A stretch of DNA of 64,000 nt from Trichomonas vaginalis G3 (taxonomy: Eukaryota > Parabasalia > Trichomonadida > Trichomonadidae), in the NCBI RefSeq assembly GCF_026262505.1, contig NC_067206.1:496001-560000 (forward strand). Direction: 5' to 3'. The notes beneath the pieces are model-generated. The model did no database searches and was not told where the DNA came from. It saw nothing but the letters and a program-made list of their open reading frames with translations. Shown here piece by piece: positions 23,901 to 32,500 of this stretch. Every line of letters starts with the position of its first letter. The stretch's first letter is position 1. The translations under genes were made by a program, and so were the position numbers.

Positions 23901-26900
23901 TCTTCCTCTTCTCAGATGCACACATCGTCAACGAAGGCTTCCTCGAAATCGTCAACAACATGCTCACATCCGGTGTCGTTCCAGCTTTGTTCGAATCCGA
24001 TGACAAGGAGCAATTCTGCTCAGCTGTCAGAGAAGATGTCATCAGAATGGGTCTATTCGATTCACCAGAAAACTGCTGGAGAGTCTTCATCGACAGATGC
24101 CGTGATAACCTCCACATCGTTCTCTGCTTCTCTCCATCAGGCGATTCACTCAGACGCCGTTGCCGTGACTTCCCAGGTCTCGTCAACAACACAGTCATCG
24201 ACTGGTTCGATCCATGGCCAGAGGAGGCTCTTACAGCTGTCGCAAAGCACTTCCTCGAGGAAGAAGCCGCTCTCATCCCAGAGAACATCTTCCCACATGT
24301 CGTTGCAAACATGGTTCTCACTCACGAACAGGTCGTTAAATCGGCCATTCCATTCTCAGCAATCGCAAGAAGACCAGTCCACATTACTCCAACAAACTTC
24401 CTTGATTACATCTCAACATTCCGCAAACTCCTCGTCCAGAAGAACCAGTACAACAAGCAGCAGATCCAGATGCTTGGTGAAGGTCTCGAAAAGATCATCC
24501 ACTCCGCACAAGAAGTCGAAGTCCTCAACGCCAAGTTCAAGACACAACAAGCTGGTTTGCAGAAGATCATCAAGGAGAACGAACAGTCCCTTGAAGAAGC
24601 AAACGCTGCTAAAGCCAAGTCAGAAGAACTCATGCAACAGGCTACAGTTAAGAAGAAAGAAAACGAAATCAAGTTGATTGAAATCAACGAAAAGAACAAA
24701 GACGCACACGCAGCTCTTGAAGAAGCTCAGCCAATTCTCATCGCCGCCCAAGAAGCAGCCAGTAACATCAATCCTAAGGAATACGCTGCCTTCAAGTCCA
24801 TGAACAAACCATCCGCAATTGGTGAAGAAATTGGTAACTTGATCTGCGCACTCTTCAACGATGGCCCAGGCCAGGAATCATGGGAAAAGGCTAAGCATTA
24901 CATGGCTGATCCAGCATTCCTTCAGAAGATGAAGCTCTACAGCGTCAGAGAACGTTGCAAGAACAAGAAGAAGATGGACCGTGTCGCTCAATATTTGGCT
25001 CCTCTCAAGTCCAACCCAGAATCAGTCCACAAGGCAGGTGTTGCTATTGAACAACTCTTCAACTGGACAGTCAACATCTACGCTTACTATGAGGCCGATC
25101 AGAAGATCAAGCCACTCGAAGATACAGCCCACCAAATGGAGGAAGAACTCGAGGCATCAAAGGCAGAGCTCAAGAGAATCGAGGATGACCTCCAGAAGGC
25201 CATGGCCACACAAAAGGCTGCTATTCACCAGCTCGAAGTTGGTAAGCAGAAACAGGAAGAGAACCAGAGATCACAGGATATCTTGGAAGCACGTCTTGAT
25301 GCAGCTAAGCGTCTTACATCTGGTTTCGCATCAGAAAAGGTCAGATGGGCAGAAGACCAAGAGAACTTCAAGAAGCAGCTCGAGTCAGTTGTCGGTGATT
25401 CAGTTCTCGGCGCTGCCTTCCTTTGCTACTTAGGCCCATTCAACCAACAGTACAGAAACCAGCTTTTGTACGACACATTCAAGGCAGATCTCATCGAGAG
25501 AGGTGTCCCAGTTACACCAGACTTCTCTCTTCAGAACTTCCTTTCCGACGAAGCAGAAATCTTCGGCTGGAGAGGCGAAGGACTTCCTGCCGATGAACTT
25601 TCCATCCAGAACGCTCTCCTCATCACAAGAGCAAACAGATTCCCACTCTGTATCGATCCACAAATGCAGGTCGTCAGATGGATCAAGCAGCACCAAGGAA
25701 ACTCATTGCATTCAACAAACTTCCAGGATCCAGAATTCTCCAGACACATCGAAAACGCTCTTTCCCTCGGCTCAGGCGTTCTCTTCGAAGGTATCGATGA
25801 ATTCATCGATCCACTCATCACACCAATTCTCGAGAGACACGTCATCACACAGGGCTCAAGAAAGATCATCAAGTTCAACGATAAAGATCTTGACTACGAT
25901 CCAGATTTCAAGCTCTTCATGACAACAAAGTTGACATCACCAAACTATTCACCAGAAGTTTCCTCTTCTGTCGCCATTGTCAACTGCTGCGTCACAGAGC
26001 AAGGTCTTCAGGAGCAGCTCCTCGACATTGTCATTGAGAACGAGCAGACACAATTGCACCAGAAGAAGACATCCCTTGTCAAGGAGACATCCGACAACAA
26101 GCGCCGTCTTCAGGTCCTCCAGAGAACACTCCTTAAGTTGCTTTCAGAGTCACAAGGCGATATCACTGAGAACGCACAGCTTCTCGCAACACTCGAAGAA
26201 ACAAAGACAGAAGCTGCTGATATTTCAGTCAAGCTCGAAGCAGCTCAGAAGACAACAGTCGAACTCGATGCTCTCTACAACGAGTACCTTCCAGTCGCTC
26301 GCCGTGGTTCTGTTTTATTCTTCTCAATGAACAACTTGTCTTCAATCAACACAATGTACGAGTACTCACTTGCTTCATTTAGCGAAGTCTTCTTGAACTC
26401 ATTGAAGACATCATCTCCAACAACAGTCATCTCCAAGAGAATCACAAACATCTTGGACCACTTGACAAAGAACGTATTCGAGTACGTCTTGACTGGTTTG
26501 TTCGAACGCCACAAGCAAATGTACGCATTTCACATGTCCCTTTGCATTGCCAGAGAAGCCGGAAAGGTCGATCCAGATACACTCGACTTCCTTCTCAAGG
26601 GTAACATCGCTCTCGAGAAATCCGCTTCACCAAATCCATTCCCACAGTGGTTACCAGACCAAGGCTGGCAGGATCTCCAGAAGATTGTCACTGTTAACCA
26701 GGTATTCTCCACATTGATTGACGATCTCAGCGAGAACGAGGAAGAGTGGAAGAACTACTACAACGATCCAACACCAGAAGCAGCTGGAAAGTTGCCAATG
26801 GGATACCACGACAAACTCGATCCATTGCAGAGAATGGCCGTCTTGAGGTGCTTCAGACCAGACAGACTCTTCCTCGCTTCGAGAGAGTACGTCCAGTCAA

Positions 26901-28807
26901 CAATGGGACCAAACTACCTCAAGTTCCCAATTCTCTCTTACAAGTCACTCTACGAACAGTCCACACCAACAGCCCCAGTCCTCTTCATCCTCAGCCCAGG
27001 TGCAGGCCCTGCTTCCGCCTTGTACAAGCTCGCAGAAGAGCTCGGCATCACAGGCGACGAATCAGCGGCCACAGCACCAGGCGGACAGCCAAGACAGAAC
27101 AACGTCAAGTCAATCGCTCTTGGCCAAGACCAGGAAGAACCAGCCAGACAGATGCTTGTCACTGGTGCTTCCCGCGGTCACTGGGTCATTCTCCAGAACT
27201 GCCACCTTTTGACATCATGGCTCAGAGAACTCGAAAAGCTCGTCGACAAGGCCACACAGCGTCCTAACCCTAACTTCAGATTGTGGCTCACATCAGACCC
27301 AACAAACAGATTCCCTGTCGGTCTTCTTCAGAGAGCCAGAAAGGTCGTCACAGAACCACCATCTGGCCTTCAGTTGAACATGGAGCAGTCATTCAACACA
27401 ATCACAGAGGAACAGTTCGAAGAATGCCCACACTTCGCATTCCAGCCACTTGTTTATGTCCTTGCCTTCTTCCACGCTGTCGTACAAGAGAGAAGACAGT
27501 ACGGAAAGATCGGATGGAACGTTCCTTACGATTTCAACCACTCCGATTTCACTGTCTCAATGAAGTTGATGTCAACATACCTCACAAAGGCATTCGACAA
27601 CAAGGACACATTGATTCCATGGGGCTCACTCAGATACCTGATTGGAGAAGCCATGTACGGCGGCCGTGTTACAGATGATTTCGATCGCCGCATCCTCATG
27701 ACTTACTTGGATGAGTACATGGGAGACTTCTTGTTCGATGAATTCCAGGTCTTCCACTTCTTCAAGAACAACGAGCGCTCTTACGATCTTCCAAAGGCTC
27801 ACGGCCTCCAGGAGTACACATTGGCCATTGGAACATTACCTCCAATCACAACACCAGATGTATTCGGCCTCAACGTCAATGCAGAAATCACTTTCTACCA
27901 AGACGCATCAAGAGACATGTGCCAGAACCTCATGAACATCCACTCCTCAAGCATGAGCACATCAGGCGGTGTCTCAAGAGAAACACAGGTCGCAGCAACA
28001 GTCACAGAAATCCAGCTCAAGCTCAAGCCACCGTTCAATTTGAATGAAGTCAGAGCTTCATTCGGCGCCGAAACAACTCCAGTACAAATTGTTCTCATCC
28101 AAGAACTCGAGCACTGGAACAAGTTAGTTTCAGTCATGTCTGTTTCACTCGCTGAATTACAGCGCGCCATCGCTGGTGAAGTCTCAATGTCCAACGAATT
28201 GGAGCAGCTCATGAACTCCATCTATCTCGGCAGATTGCCACAGTCATGGGCCAAATACGCTCCAGAAACAGAGAAATCTCTTGCAAACTGGTTGTTGCAC
28301 TTCCAGAGAAGATACGAACAGTACGAAGACTGGTACAAGAACGGTGAGCCAAAGGTCATGTGGCTCTCCGGATTGCACGTCCCAGAAGCTTATCTCACAG
28401 CTCTTCTCCAGACAGCTTGCAGATCTAAGGGATGGCCGTTAGATAAGGCTACTCTCATGATCACTGTTTCAAGCTACCAGAAGGCATCACAAGTCATGCA
28501 GAAGCCGGCACTCGGCTGCTACATCTCAGGCATGTACTTGGAAGGCGCTTCCTGGGATATGGAGAAGAGATGCTTGGTTCTCCAGAGACCAAAGGAACTC
28601 GTCATGGAGTTGCCTTTGCTCAAAGTTACTCCAATGGAAATGAACAAAGTTAGAACTCAAAACATGCTCAGAACACCAATCTACAATACTCAGAAACGCC
28701 GCGATTCGATGGGCGTTGGCTATGTCACAACTGCTTACTTAGAAACAACAGAACATAGATCATTCTGGATATTGCAAGGTGTCGCAATTACAATGAATAT
28801 TCGATAA
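14912..28807 (+). CDS. Axonemal dynein heavy chain
   Basis: This 4,631-residue motor drives flagellar beating. Four P-loops mark AAA1-AAA4: GPAGTGKT (1968-1975), GGTGGGKS (2250-2257), GKSGTAKT (2595-2602) and GIGGSGKK (2943-2950), spaced about 280-350 residues apart as in all dyneins. FDEFNRI follows AAA1. A stalk of two coiled coils with the microtubule-binding tip occupies about residues 3170-3490, then AAA5, AAA6 and the C-terminal domain. The tail region (about 250-1900) fits DHC_N1 plus linker, most like outer-arm chains, but I am not sure of the subtype. Residues about 65-170 are an unusual Glu/Pro/Ala/Lys-rich segment with many KPAE and PAEG repeats. There is one uninterrupted frame. 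Codon choice is strongly biased to C-ending codons through most of the gene, suggesting high expression. TAATAAATAA covers the stop and a likely polyadenylation signal. Confidence 0.97.
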   Translation: MSKQEEALFTDERLEWLKTKLVLGLSLTDVPREQFVEVLTKFELADFLNGKTNRTAIIFSAVDRTETIENDEGKEEEEEEEPSEPPKEGEEKPAEGEAPAEGEATDKPAEKPAEEKPADPPAEQAPPAEKPAEAAEPPAEGAPAEGAPPAEGEKKEEEEEEEEKPQANKQLEVHVTDLTFYFDEIPSLPNDARVMAFYSLVGPRRSIPRDPKKIEKCFSYQVIPGNCLEGLSLSLNSVYKLVFSTQCDAPPEHPESDPLAAGVDADFLSVFSKFVDEINHSVTKLQTKHDIKFPTISQGDPARLAQDEKYCAELDQALDSYITLISRTIDTLTKQQPSSPGPLAEVELWRSRYITSSSLLEQLHNPVIPEIIKILEHIDSQAVPNFATQMDELDRYVKEAKSNVEFLSLLERHFRNLETAPLQTVYNSIPSIMDSLRLIWITSNYYNNDTIMPPLIERISQQLCDRVQAEIKTSMLHGPLDKAIQHTNTAYMVLTHWHERFNETRALIEKSNHIPRWDFEVSRLFERPTYIHERCRELINIAQKLQELYLILGPELKSVTNNPRVIDETREQVDNLVSALDPLPYEIFDKRLRSAWEGSYSRFLSGHNKIQEQLTQLINTSFKDLRSSEAGLDLLDRFKKVQLAGDMKAQMDTKYTDVLEKYSEEVTAIEELYNTQWANPPILPHHPPVTGRISWARSLFIRMKKPILRLRMHPQITSAASYKDVKDHYTKVAKLIDKNNQQVFNEWNSKTESIARTALEKPILRTTKGKLYNTEIVKHFVNFDPSLQQLINEAKHLERMGYKLSLDVVNVLLQYPHYRKLQRLLETMLADWNQTLNSINADEVPIITGCMHAVEEVFSDGASYLNWNSLGVHEFLGRCQRAIHQFKSAVNSVSSNVQKINKAVKFIGDCCTVPSMVMKCSDPMLLSDFANAVQEYHSQMQKEILSQFIDIPPQLRIIEGNALSVISVNDKATKTKNPKAKDQTQSINKALQEYYILWENRILNALTRSTLLSFIQLKMLIEKPQFTVEARLAPPKIAYTPAFDGITKIMTKLVKMILTTANVCLQWKEGTCIIPLQQQGNEDSEVELKHFGMRVQQSAKVMELHNDILKSTEELCKKIEQEAENFNKYQPIWIEDRKTIIEQFKNKDPTIAEFDANLAKYRSLSLEVAALPHSCDIMFATVEFKPVIDSIKAECGQWLAGYGGALSDILNSEVQEMDANLTKIATDMKKEMNERSDLEFVLQTINQARDNSVNVERTMDNIEERARTLTCYNLPHPEGSDALIAKFRQRWVDIMAESKSLDASLTTTKEKFTQLTKDEVDEFIGIVQKFAEKFNNEGPGNNDTPMDQGLELVIKFKQELKDLTTRRDELYLAEKLFGIDKTPFPQLTNIGATLNNLQQIYQLYDDQTRTMNEWSQMLWSEVDINMLINGVDGFEAALRKLPRDLRGLPPYEYIKNDLAKFKESLPIFQDLKNDALRDRHWSEMMVKTGAGIDFKPNAVTLANIFKMNLTQFADVIAEVTVTAMKELSIEKGIQELSDTWNKMRFTIHDYKRTPTSTEVRGMILSGIDEILSVLDDNKMKLQTLSSSRFVAYFSRAVHDWEVLLSQITDLVQVWLQVQLKWMYLESIFIGSEDIKQQLPEEAAMFKGIDEKWNRLMQETKKNTLIIYAAKQPDRLNTLQHLATSLDKCQRSLSDYLETKRCAFPRFFFISDDELLSILGSGDPTSVQQHMIKLFDNCESLIFKQSRGSTNATGMISSEKEQYEFRTPVQCEGAVENWMLSIEHEMQTTLHQIMKESVIAYPKSSRTTWIMNYIGMCVLMVSQIWWTYEVEDAFRQVRAGNKLAMKQMRQKLINQITDIVGLVRSNLDRQSRLKINTLIIVDVHARDLVDGFVRDSILDAREFQWESQLRYYWDRAADDVSIRQCTGTFQTAYEYMGLNGRLVITPLTDRCIMTLTQALSMGFGGSPAGPAGTGKTETVKDLAKAMCRLCNVFNCGEGLDHKAMARIFSGLVQTGGWGCFDEFNRIEPEVLSVISGHIRIIQSAAKAGVRQFVFEGRKIPLNPNFGIFITMNPGYAGRSELPDNLKAMFRPVVMVVPDKELICEVMLFSEGFETNTHMLARKMITIYEMAAGQLSKQHHYDWGLRALKSVLRRAGELKRANVEMREEVVLMTAIRDMNMPKFIFEDAPLFVGLLNDLFPDVELEPIHHPTLSEKTAEIFNELSYSKMTEEMDKVVQLHETMGARHTSMVVGGTGGGKSVIIDVLSKAQTRLGTLTRLYTINPKACTVQELYGVLDPTTRDWKWGLFSKIFKNINQATDKKEARYIVFDGDVDAVWVENMNSVMDDNKLLTLANSERIRLMPHCALLFEVGNLQYASPATVSRCGMVFMDPRNLGFTPYYERWLRMHKRAEIPILNGLFERYVTPCVNFILGKVSDQGTQPPLQTIIPVTPLNMVAQLCTIIEALLPPESQELKDAEVIESLFIFAIIWSLGGQLVEDSMLKFDQFVKRLSNWVVIDAPGRYAKAGQLPGTSPTLYEFEFNIEQAQWVPWAARIGGYEIPVGAPFNSIIVPTVDTVRNQFLLQAIVSKVHRPLLFVGKSGTAKTAAVQNFMSNLDQDAFMTRTLNFSNCTTSMDVQMSLEENFDYPTKDSAVPQGGKDMILFIDDVNMPTVDIYGTQQPIALLKLLIDRGGMYERGGDLIWRHVNKVSYISAMAPPGGARAMLDPRFTSLFNIIHVISPSDESLHHIFNTIMNHHTRNFSEEIQHAGKTVIDATITFYEDIVAKLPPTPSKFHYLFNLRDLSRVFEGICKSTPSKFPTLGPFIHLWRNECLRVFHDRLINMDDRNFVMNKVESLIDIHFPSVRDEALANPSLFGDFINEGGDGPAIYQDLKGYEPLLKHFTELLEDYSIAKKTTSNLILFNYVIEHLTRILRIIRTPRGNALLIGIGGSGKKSLTRLAAFAAGYDVFEITLTRTYNENDFREELRKLYKMVGVERKQVVFLFSDAHIVNEGFLEIVNNMLTSGVVPALFESDDKEQFCSAVREDVIRMGLFDSPENCWRVFIDRCRDNLHIVLCFSPSGDSLRRRCRDFPGLVNNTVIDWFDPWPEEALTAVAKHFLEEEAALIPENIFPHVVANMVLTHEQVVKSAIPFSAIARRPVHITPTNFLDYISTFRKLLVQKNQYNKQQIQMLGEGLEKIIHSAQEVEVLNAKFKTQQAGLQKIIKENEQSLEEANAAKAKSEELMQQATVKKKENEIKLIEINEKNKDAHAALEEAQPILIAAQEAASNINPKEYAAFKSMNKPSAIGEEIGNLICALFNDGPGQESWEKAKHYMADPAFLQKMKLYSVRERCKNKKKMDRVAQYLAPLKSNPESVHKAGVAIEQLFNWTVNIYAYYEADQKIKPLEDTAHQMEEELEASKAELKRIEDDLQKAMATQKAAIHQLEVGKQKQEENQRSQDILEARLDAAKRLTSGFASEKVRWAEDQENFKKQLESVVGDSVLGAAFLCYLGPFNQQYRNQLLYDTFKADLIERGVPVTPDFSLQNFLSDEAEIFGWRGEGLPADELSIQNALLITRANRFPLCIDPQMQVVRWIKQHQGNSLHSTNFQDPEFSRHIENALSLGSGVLFEGIDEFIDPLITPILERHVITQGSRKIIKFNDKDLDYDPDFKLFMTTKLTSPNYSPEVSSSVAIVNCCVTEQGLQEQLLDIVIENEQTQLHQKKTSLVKETSDNKRRLQVLQRTLLKLLSESQGDITENAQLLATLEETKTEAADISVKLEAAQKTTVELDALYNEYLPVARRGSVLFFSMNNLSSINTMYEYSLASFSEVFLNSLKTSSPTTVISKRITNILDHLTKNVFEYVLTGLFERHKQMYAFHMSLCIAREAGKVDPDTLDFLLKGNIALEKSASPNPFPQWLPDQGWQDLQKIVTVNQVFSTLIDDLSENEEEWKNYYNDPTPEAAGKLPMGYHDKLDPLQRMAVLRCFRPDRLFLASREYVQSTMGPNYLKFPILSYKSLYEQSTPTAPVLFILSPGAGPASALYKLAEELGITGDESAATAPGGQPRQNNVKSIALGQDQEEPARQMLVTGASRGHWVILQNCHLLTSWLRELEKLVDKATQRPNPNFRLWLTSDPTNRFPVGLLQRARKVVTEPPSGLQLNMEQSFNTITEEQFEECPHFAFQPLVYVLAFFHAVVQERRQYGKIGWNVPYDFNHSDFTVSMKLMSTYLTKAFDNKDTLIPWGSLRYLIGEAMYGGRVTDDFDRRILMTYLDEYMGDFLFDEFQVFHFFKNNERSYDLPKAHGLQEYTLAIGTLPPITTPDVFGLNVNAEITFYQDASRDMCQNLMNIHSSSMSTSGGVSRETQVAATVTEIQLKLKPPFNLNEVRASFGAETTPVQIVLIQELEHWNKLVSVMSVSLAELQRAIAGEVSMSNELEQLMNSIYLGRLPQSWAKYAPETEKSLANWLLHFQRRYEQYEDWYKNGEPKVMWLSGLHVPEAYLTALLQTACRSKGWPLDKATLMITVSSYQKASQVMQKPALGCYISGMYLEGASWDMEKRCLVLQRPKELVMELPLLKVTPMEMNKVRTQNMLRTPIYNTQKRRDSMGVGYVTTAYLETTEHRSFWILQGVAITMNIR

Positions 28808-29553
28808 TAAATAATTTTTTTTTCCTTGATATTTTTATAAATTGACTAAAGTATTTTTAAATTCTATAAAGGTAACTCTTTTAGGGAGTATTGTATTTTT
28901 TGTATTTCATTAGCATTTCTTTTGAAATTCAGATTTTATTTTCAAATTATATTCTTTGTTGCTGTAAATGATAATGGAATCCAACAATATCGCAAAAAGG
29001 CGCATTATCATCTTAGGAATTAACAGTGCAGTCATATTGATTTGATTTTTTTATCATTTTATAAAAGGTCTGTCAACTTTACGGAATGCATATATAGCAA
29101 CTAATTATAATACTAAGTTTATTGTGATAGTAGTTTAAGTTCAAAGGCAAATCATTACACCGGTAAAGCGTAAGATTTTGTAACCATGCTAAAAATCAAT
29201 AATGTTGGTAGGAAGAATATTCATAAAAATTCATATTGAAACTCATCAATAAGTTTATTACCATTGCCATCACTTGAAATTCTTTGGTGAATAAAAAAAC
29301 AATCAATAACCCATATGCCTCCATAGGACAGTTATAACTGCATATTTGTAAAGCACAGTTTGCCTTAGTCAGCCCTGGATCATTTCGATTATCTGTAGCA
29401 AATTTTGTCAAAAATGAAGAATTTGAAAGGATCTACATTTGTTCCCCTCTTGTTAAAGCATTGAAATTTCATATTTCCAATTACAAGCAGAAATTTATAT
29501 AATGAATTAAATTGAATAATTTACTTATCGTAAAATTACATTAAAATTTATCT
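28808..29553. other. Intergenic region
   Basis: This 746-nt AT-rich spacer lies between the dynein and HECT ligase genes. A T-run directly follows the dynein stop. A 71-codon minus-strand frame (29196-29411) has no recognisable product. I looked for RNA-gene boxes and saw none I could defend. Confidence 0.5.
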
Positions 29554-32500
29554 ATGGGTAGTGGGATTTCGTCTGATTCATCAGGCGACACGCAAACCAT
29601 TAAGGCCATTACAGATAAATGCTTTTCCCCATCCAATCTTGCCGCTTTGTTTTCGGAATACAACAGAAAAACAATTCCATTGAACCCGGAAGCGAAAGTG
29701 GAGCCTTTATTGTTTTCTATTCTTATCGACAAGATAGTTACCAATAAATTTACACAAGAACAGATCGAGCCGAGCATTTATAATACAATAACAGACCAAA
29801 TAACGCCTTTTCTCTCTCAAGTCAACTTCTTTGCGGACCGGTATGGGTATGCGATTCGAAAATTACAGTCAAAATTGCATAATGAGCCGATTGAACACGA
29901 AAAAAATTGGCAAAACGCCTGCCAATCGCTCAATTCGGATAAAAGCTCAGCCAAAGACATCCCATTCGTCCTAGGTGCCATTTTTTCTGTCTTTTTTGGC
30001 CTACAGGACGAAATAGATAAAGTTTCCGAGAAAGACTTTGACCAAGTCCTTACGAACTTGCTGAATGTGATGCTTACAGCTCCGATCTCAGACAATGGAT
30101 CTATCAATCCACAGCTGATATCGAAGTTCAATTCGTATTTAGTTTCAAATGCAACGAGGAATGTATTCAGCTCCCTCTCAATTCGTACGAAAATCATCGC
30201 CTTTCTCCTCAAGGTTGCCGAAATAGATGGTGGAATTACTACAATTATCTCCTCTTTATTCGTGGAAATGAGTATTCCACCCGAATCGCCAATAGAGAGC
30301 TTGCTTCTACCCAAACTCGAAATCTACCCACAAATATCTAAAGAAAACTTCGGTCACTGGAAGAAATTTTGGAATATTGAATTGCCCGCGATACAATCTT
30401 TCACTGCAACGCAACAGAACATATATTTTTCGGCAGATTATATTTATAAATTAGATATCGTCACGGGAAATCTCGAAAAACTACAGATCGAATCGAAATA
30501 TTCTTTAATTACAAATGATTCATCACAATTATACATTTTTGACAATGTTAAATCAGCACTTTCAATATACTCACTCGAAAATTACACCTTTACGAAAGAT
30601 CTCGCAGGAATTTTACAAAATCCAAATCAAATTCGCTCATTCTTGCATTTTAATTCATTTATCTACATTTTATACCAACTAAACAACCAAACAACTTACG
30701 AGGTCGAGGAATATTCGCTCGGAGACGAAACAATGGTTTGTACAAACAAGGGCCAAATACAGACCCCATTTAGGAACTGCAATCTGATAGCGTTTAACAA
30801 CGAGATATGCCTGATATCGCCAGAAAGTAAAACAATGATTCCTTTCGCGTTCGCCAATAAAGAGATATCACAAACTAAACATTCACCATCGACAATACTA
30901 TGTCCTGACGCAATATATATTACTAGCTTCGGACAATATACTTACACTCTTGAAAAAATGTCCGGAAATTACAGAATGAAAAGATTTGATAATAAATTCG
31001 GTTTAGCTTTAACATACGAGCCTCTCGTTAAGCAACAGTCATCAGAGAATATCAGCGGGTTCGTGGAAGACATTATTTTAAGCTTAAGTTACCAATTAAT
31101 TAATTTGATACAATTTTTATTCTCAAAACCGATCCACGAAGCAGATGCGCAAGCCAAGAAGGCCGTAAACTTCTTTATCTCGCAGAATCCAGAGGAAACA
31201 CTGCTCGCCTGCTTGAAATTAGGTTGGAAATGCTTGGAAGAGACGGAATACTCGGTACATTTCAGGCAAACGATACTTTTATTTATATTACAGGTGTTGG
31301 TCGTTGCTTTACGGTTCTTTACGTTCAGATTTCCTTATGATTCAAAAGATGAAACTTTTATTGACGGAAATGCGAAAGAAATCTTCGCCAAAATCAGGAG
31401 ATTTATCAAGACAATTGCTCTAAGTGATATAGCAACTGATTCTATCATCTCCGCTGAGTTCCAAGTCATTAATGCTGGATTTAAATATTTATACAACCCC
31501 TTTTACACAGATTTTACAGAATTAGTTAACAACATTGGTAAGAAATCCCATGAATACGTCGCTGCTGCAATCCCATTCCTCTACGGCTCAGTTGCCTTAA
31601 TTTATTCGATAAATCAGAACACAGTTGCCATTTTAGAGAAATACCATACTCCTTCTGTCCTGGCCAACCTATTTTCGAACCAAGTTCCCTTCATAAATAA
31701 CGAACTGCTCTTCATTACAGGACATAAATACAATGTTGAGCATGTTTTAGCGAATTACATCAGCTCCATCATCGATTACTTCTCAAATATCCTCTGCTTT
31801 GAGAATATCAGTATCAGACCTCAAGACGCCGAAGAGTTTATATTGCAAGTTGTCGCGAGAATTTTATCTCTCAACAAAAAGTCATCAATTATATTCGGAT
31901 CCTTCGCAAAATCGATTCTGTCGCTCCTGAAGATATTTATAAAGGAGTACAAACAGACAGATTCGGTCAAATCCGACGATGATATTTTATCTCACCCTTT
32001 AAACGGAACAACAAGGGTCAGATACAGCTCCCAGACATTTGAAACAATGCACCCATATCCGGCCAAGCAAGATAAGGAAACTCCCTTCGAAATGTGCGGT
32101 GCATCCGAAATTAAGATAGAATTCGACCCACAATGTGCCACAGAAGCAACAACAGACTACTTACAGATTTTTGATAAGTCAGAAGGCGGCTCCTCGGCCT
32201 ACAAAACCCTTACTGGACCTGCCGGACCAGGATGGCCAAGGGAAATCATCATAAACTCAGATACGTGCAGGTTTTTATTCCATTCAGAGGAATCCACTAG
32301 CGATTGGGGCATCAAATGCTTCATTTCTGCTAATGTTCCAATTACAGATTCTTATATCACTCCTATGGTCACAATTATGATCGCAAACTTACTCTGCTTT
32401 GCATTAGGATGGAGTATCGAACAGATTGCATCGGTAGATGAAACAGAAGAGTCACTTCAAAGCCAAATTCCACCAGATCACCCATTAACTGAAGAGCAAC

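Noticed and set aside
23745-24677. 310-codon plus-strand open frame in a shifted frame of the dynein gene
   Set aside because: It is a Ser/Arg/Thr-rich shadow created by the strongly biased C-ending codons of dynein; the other shifted and antisense frames there (for example 22269-22766, 18025-18486, 24981-25433) share this composition.
29196-29411. 71-codon minus-strand frame in the dynein-HECT spacer
   Set aside because: No recognisable protein and no leader motif.
28808-29553. tRNA or small RNA gene in the spacer
   Set aside because: No cloverleaf, A/B boxes or paired arms that I could defend on reading.
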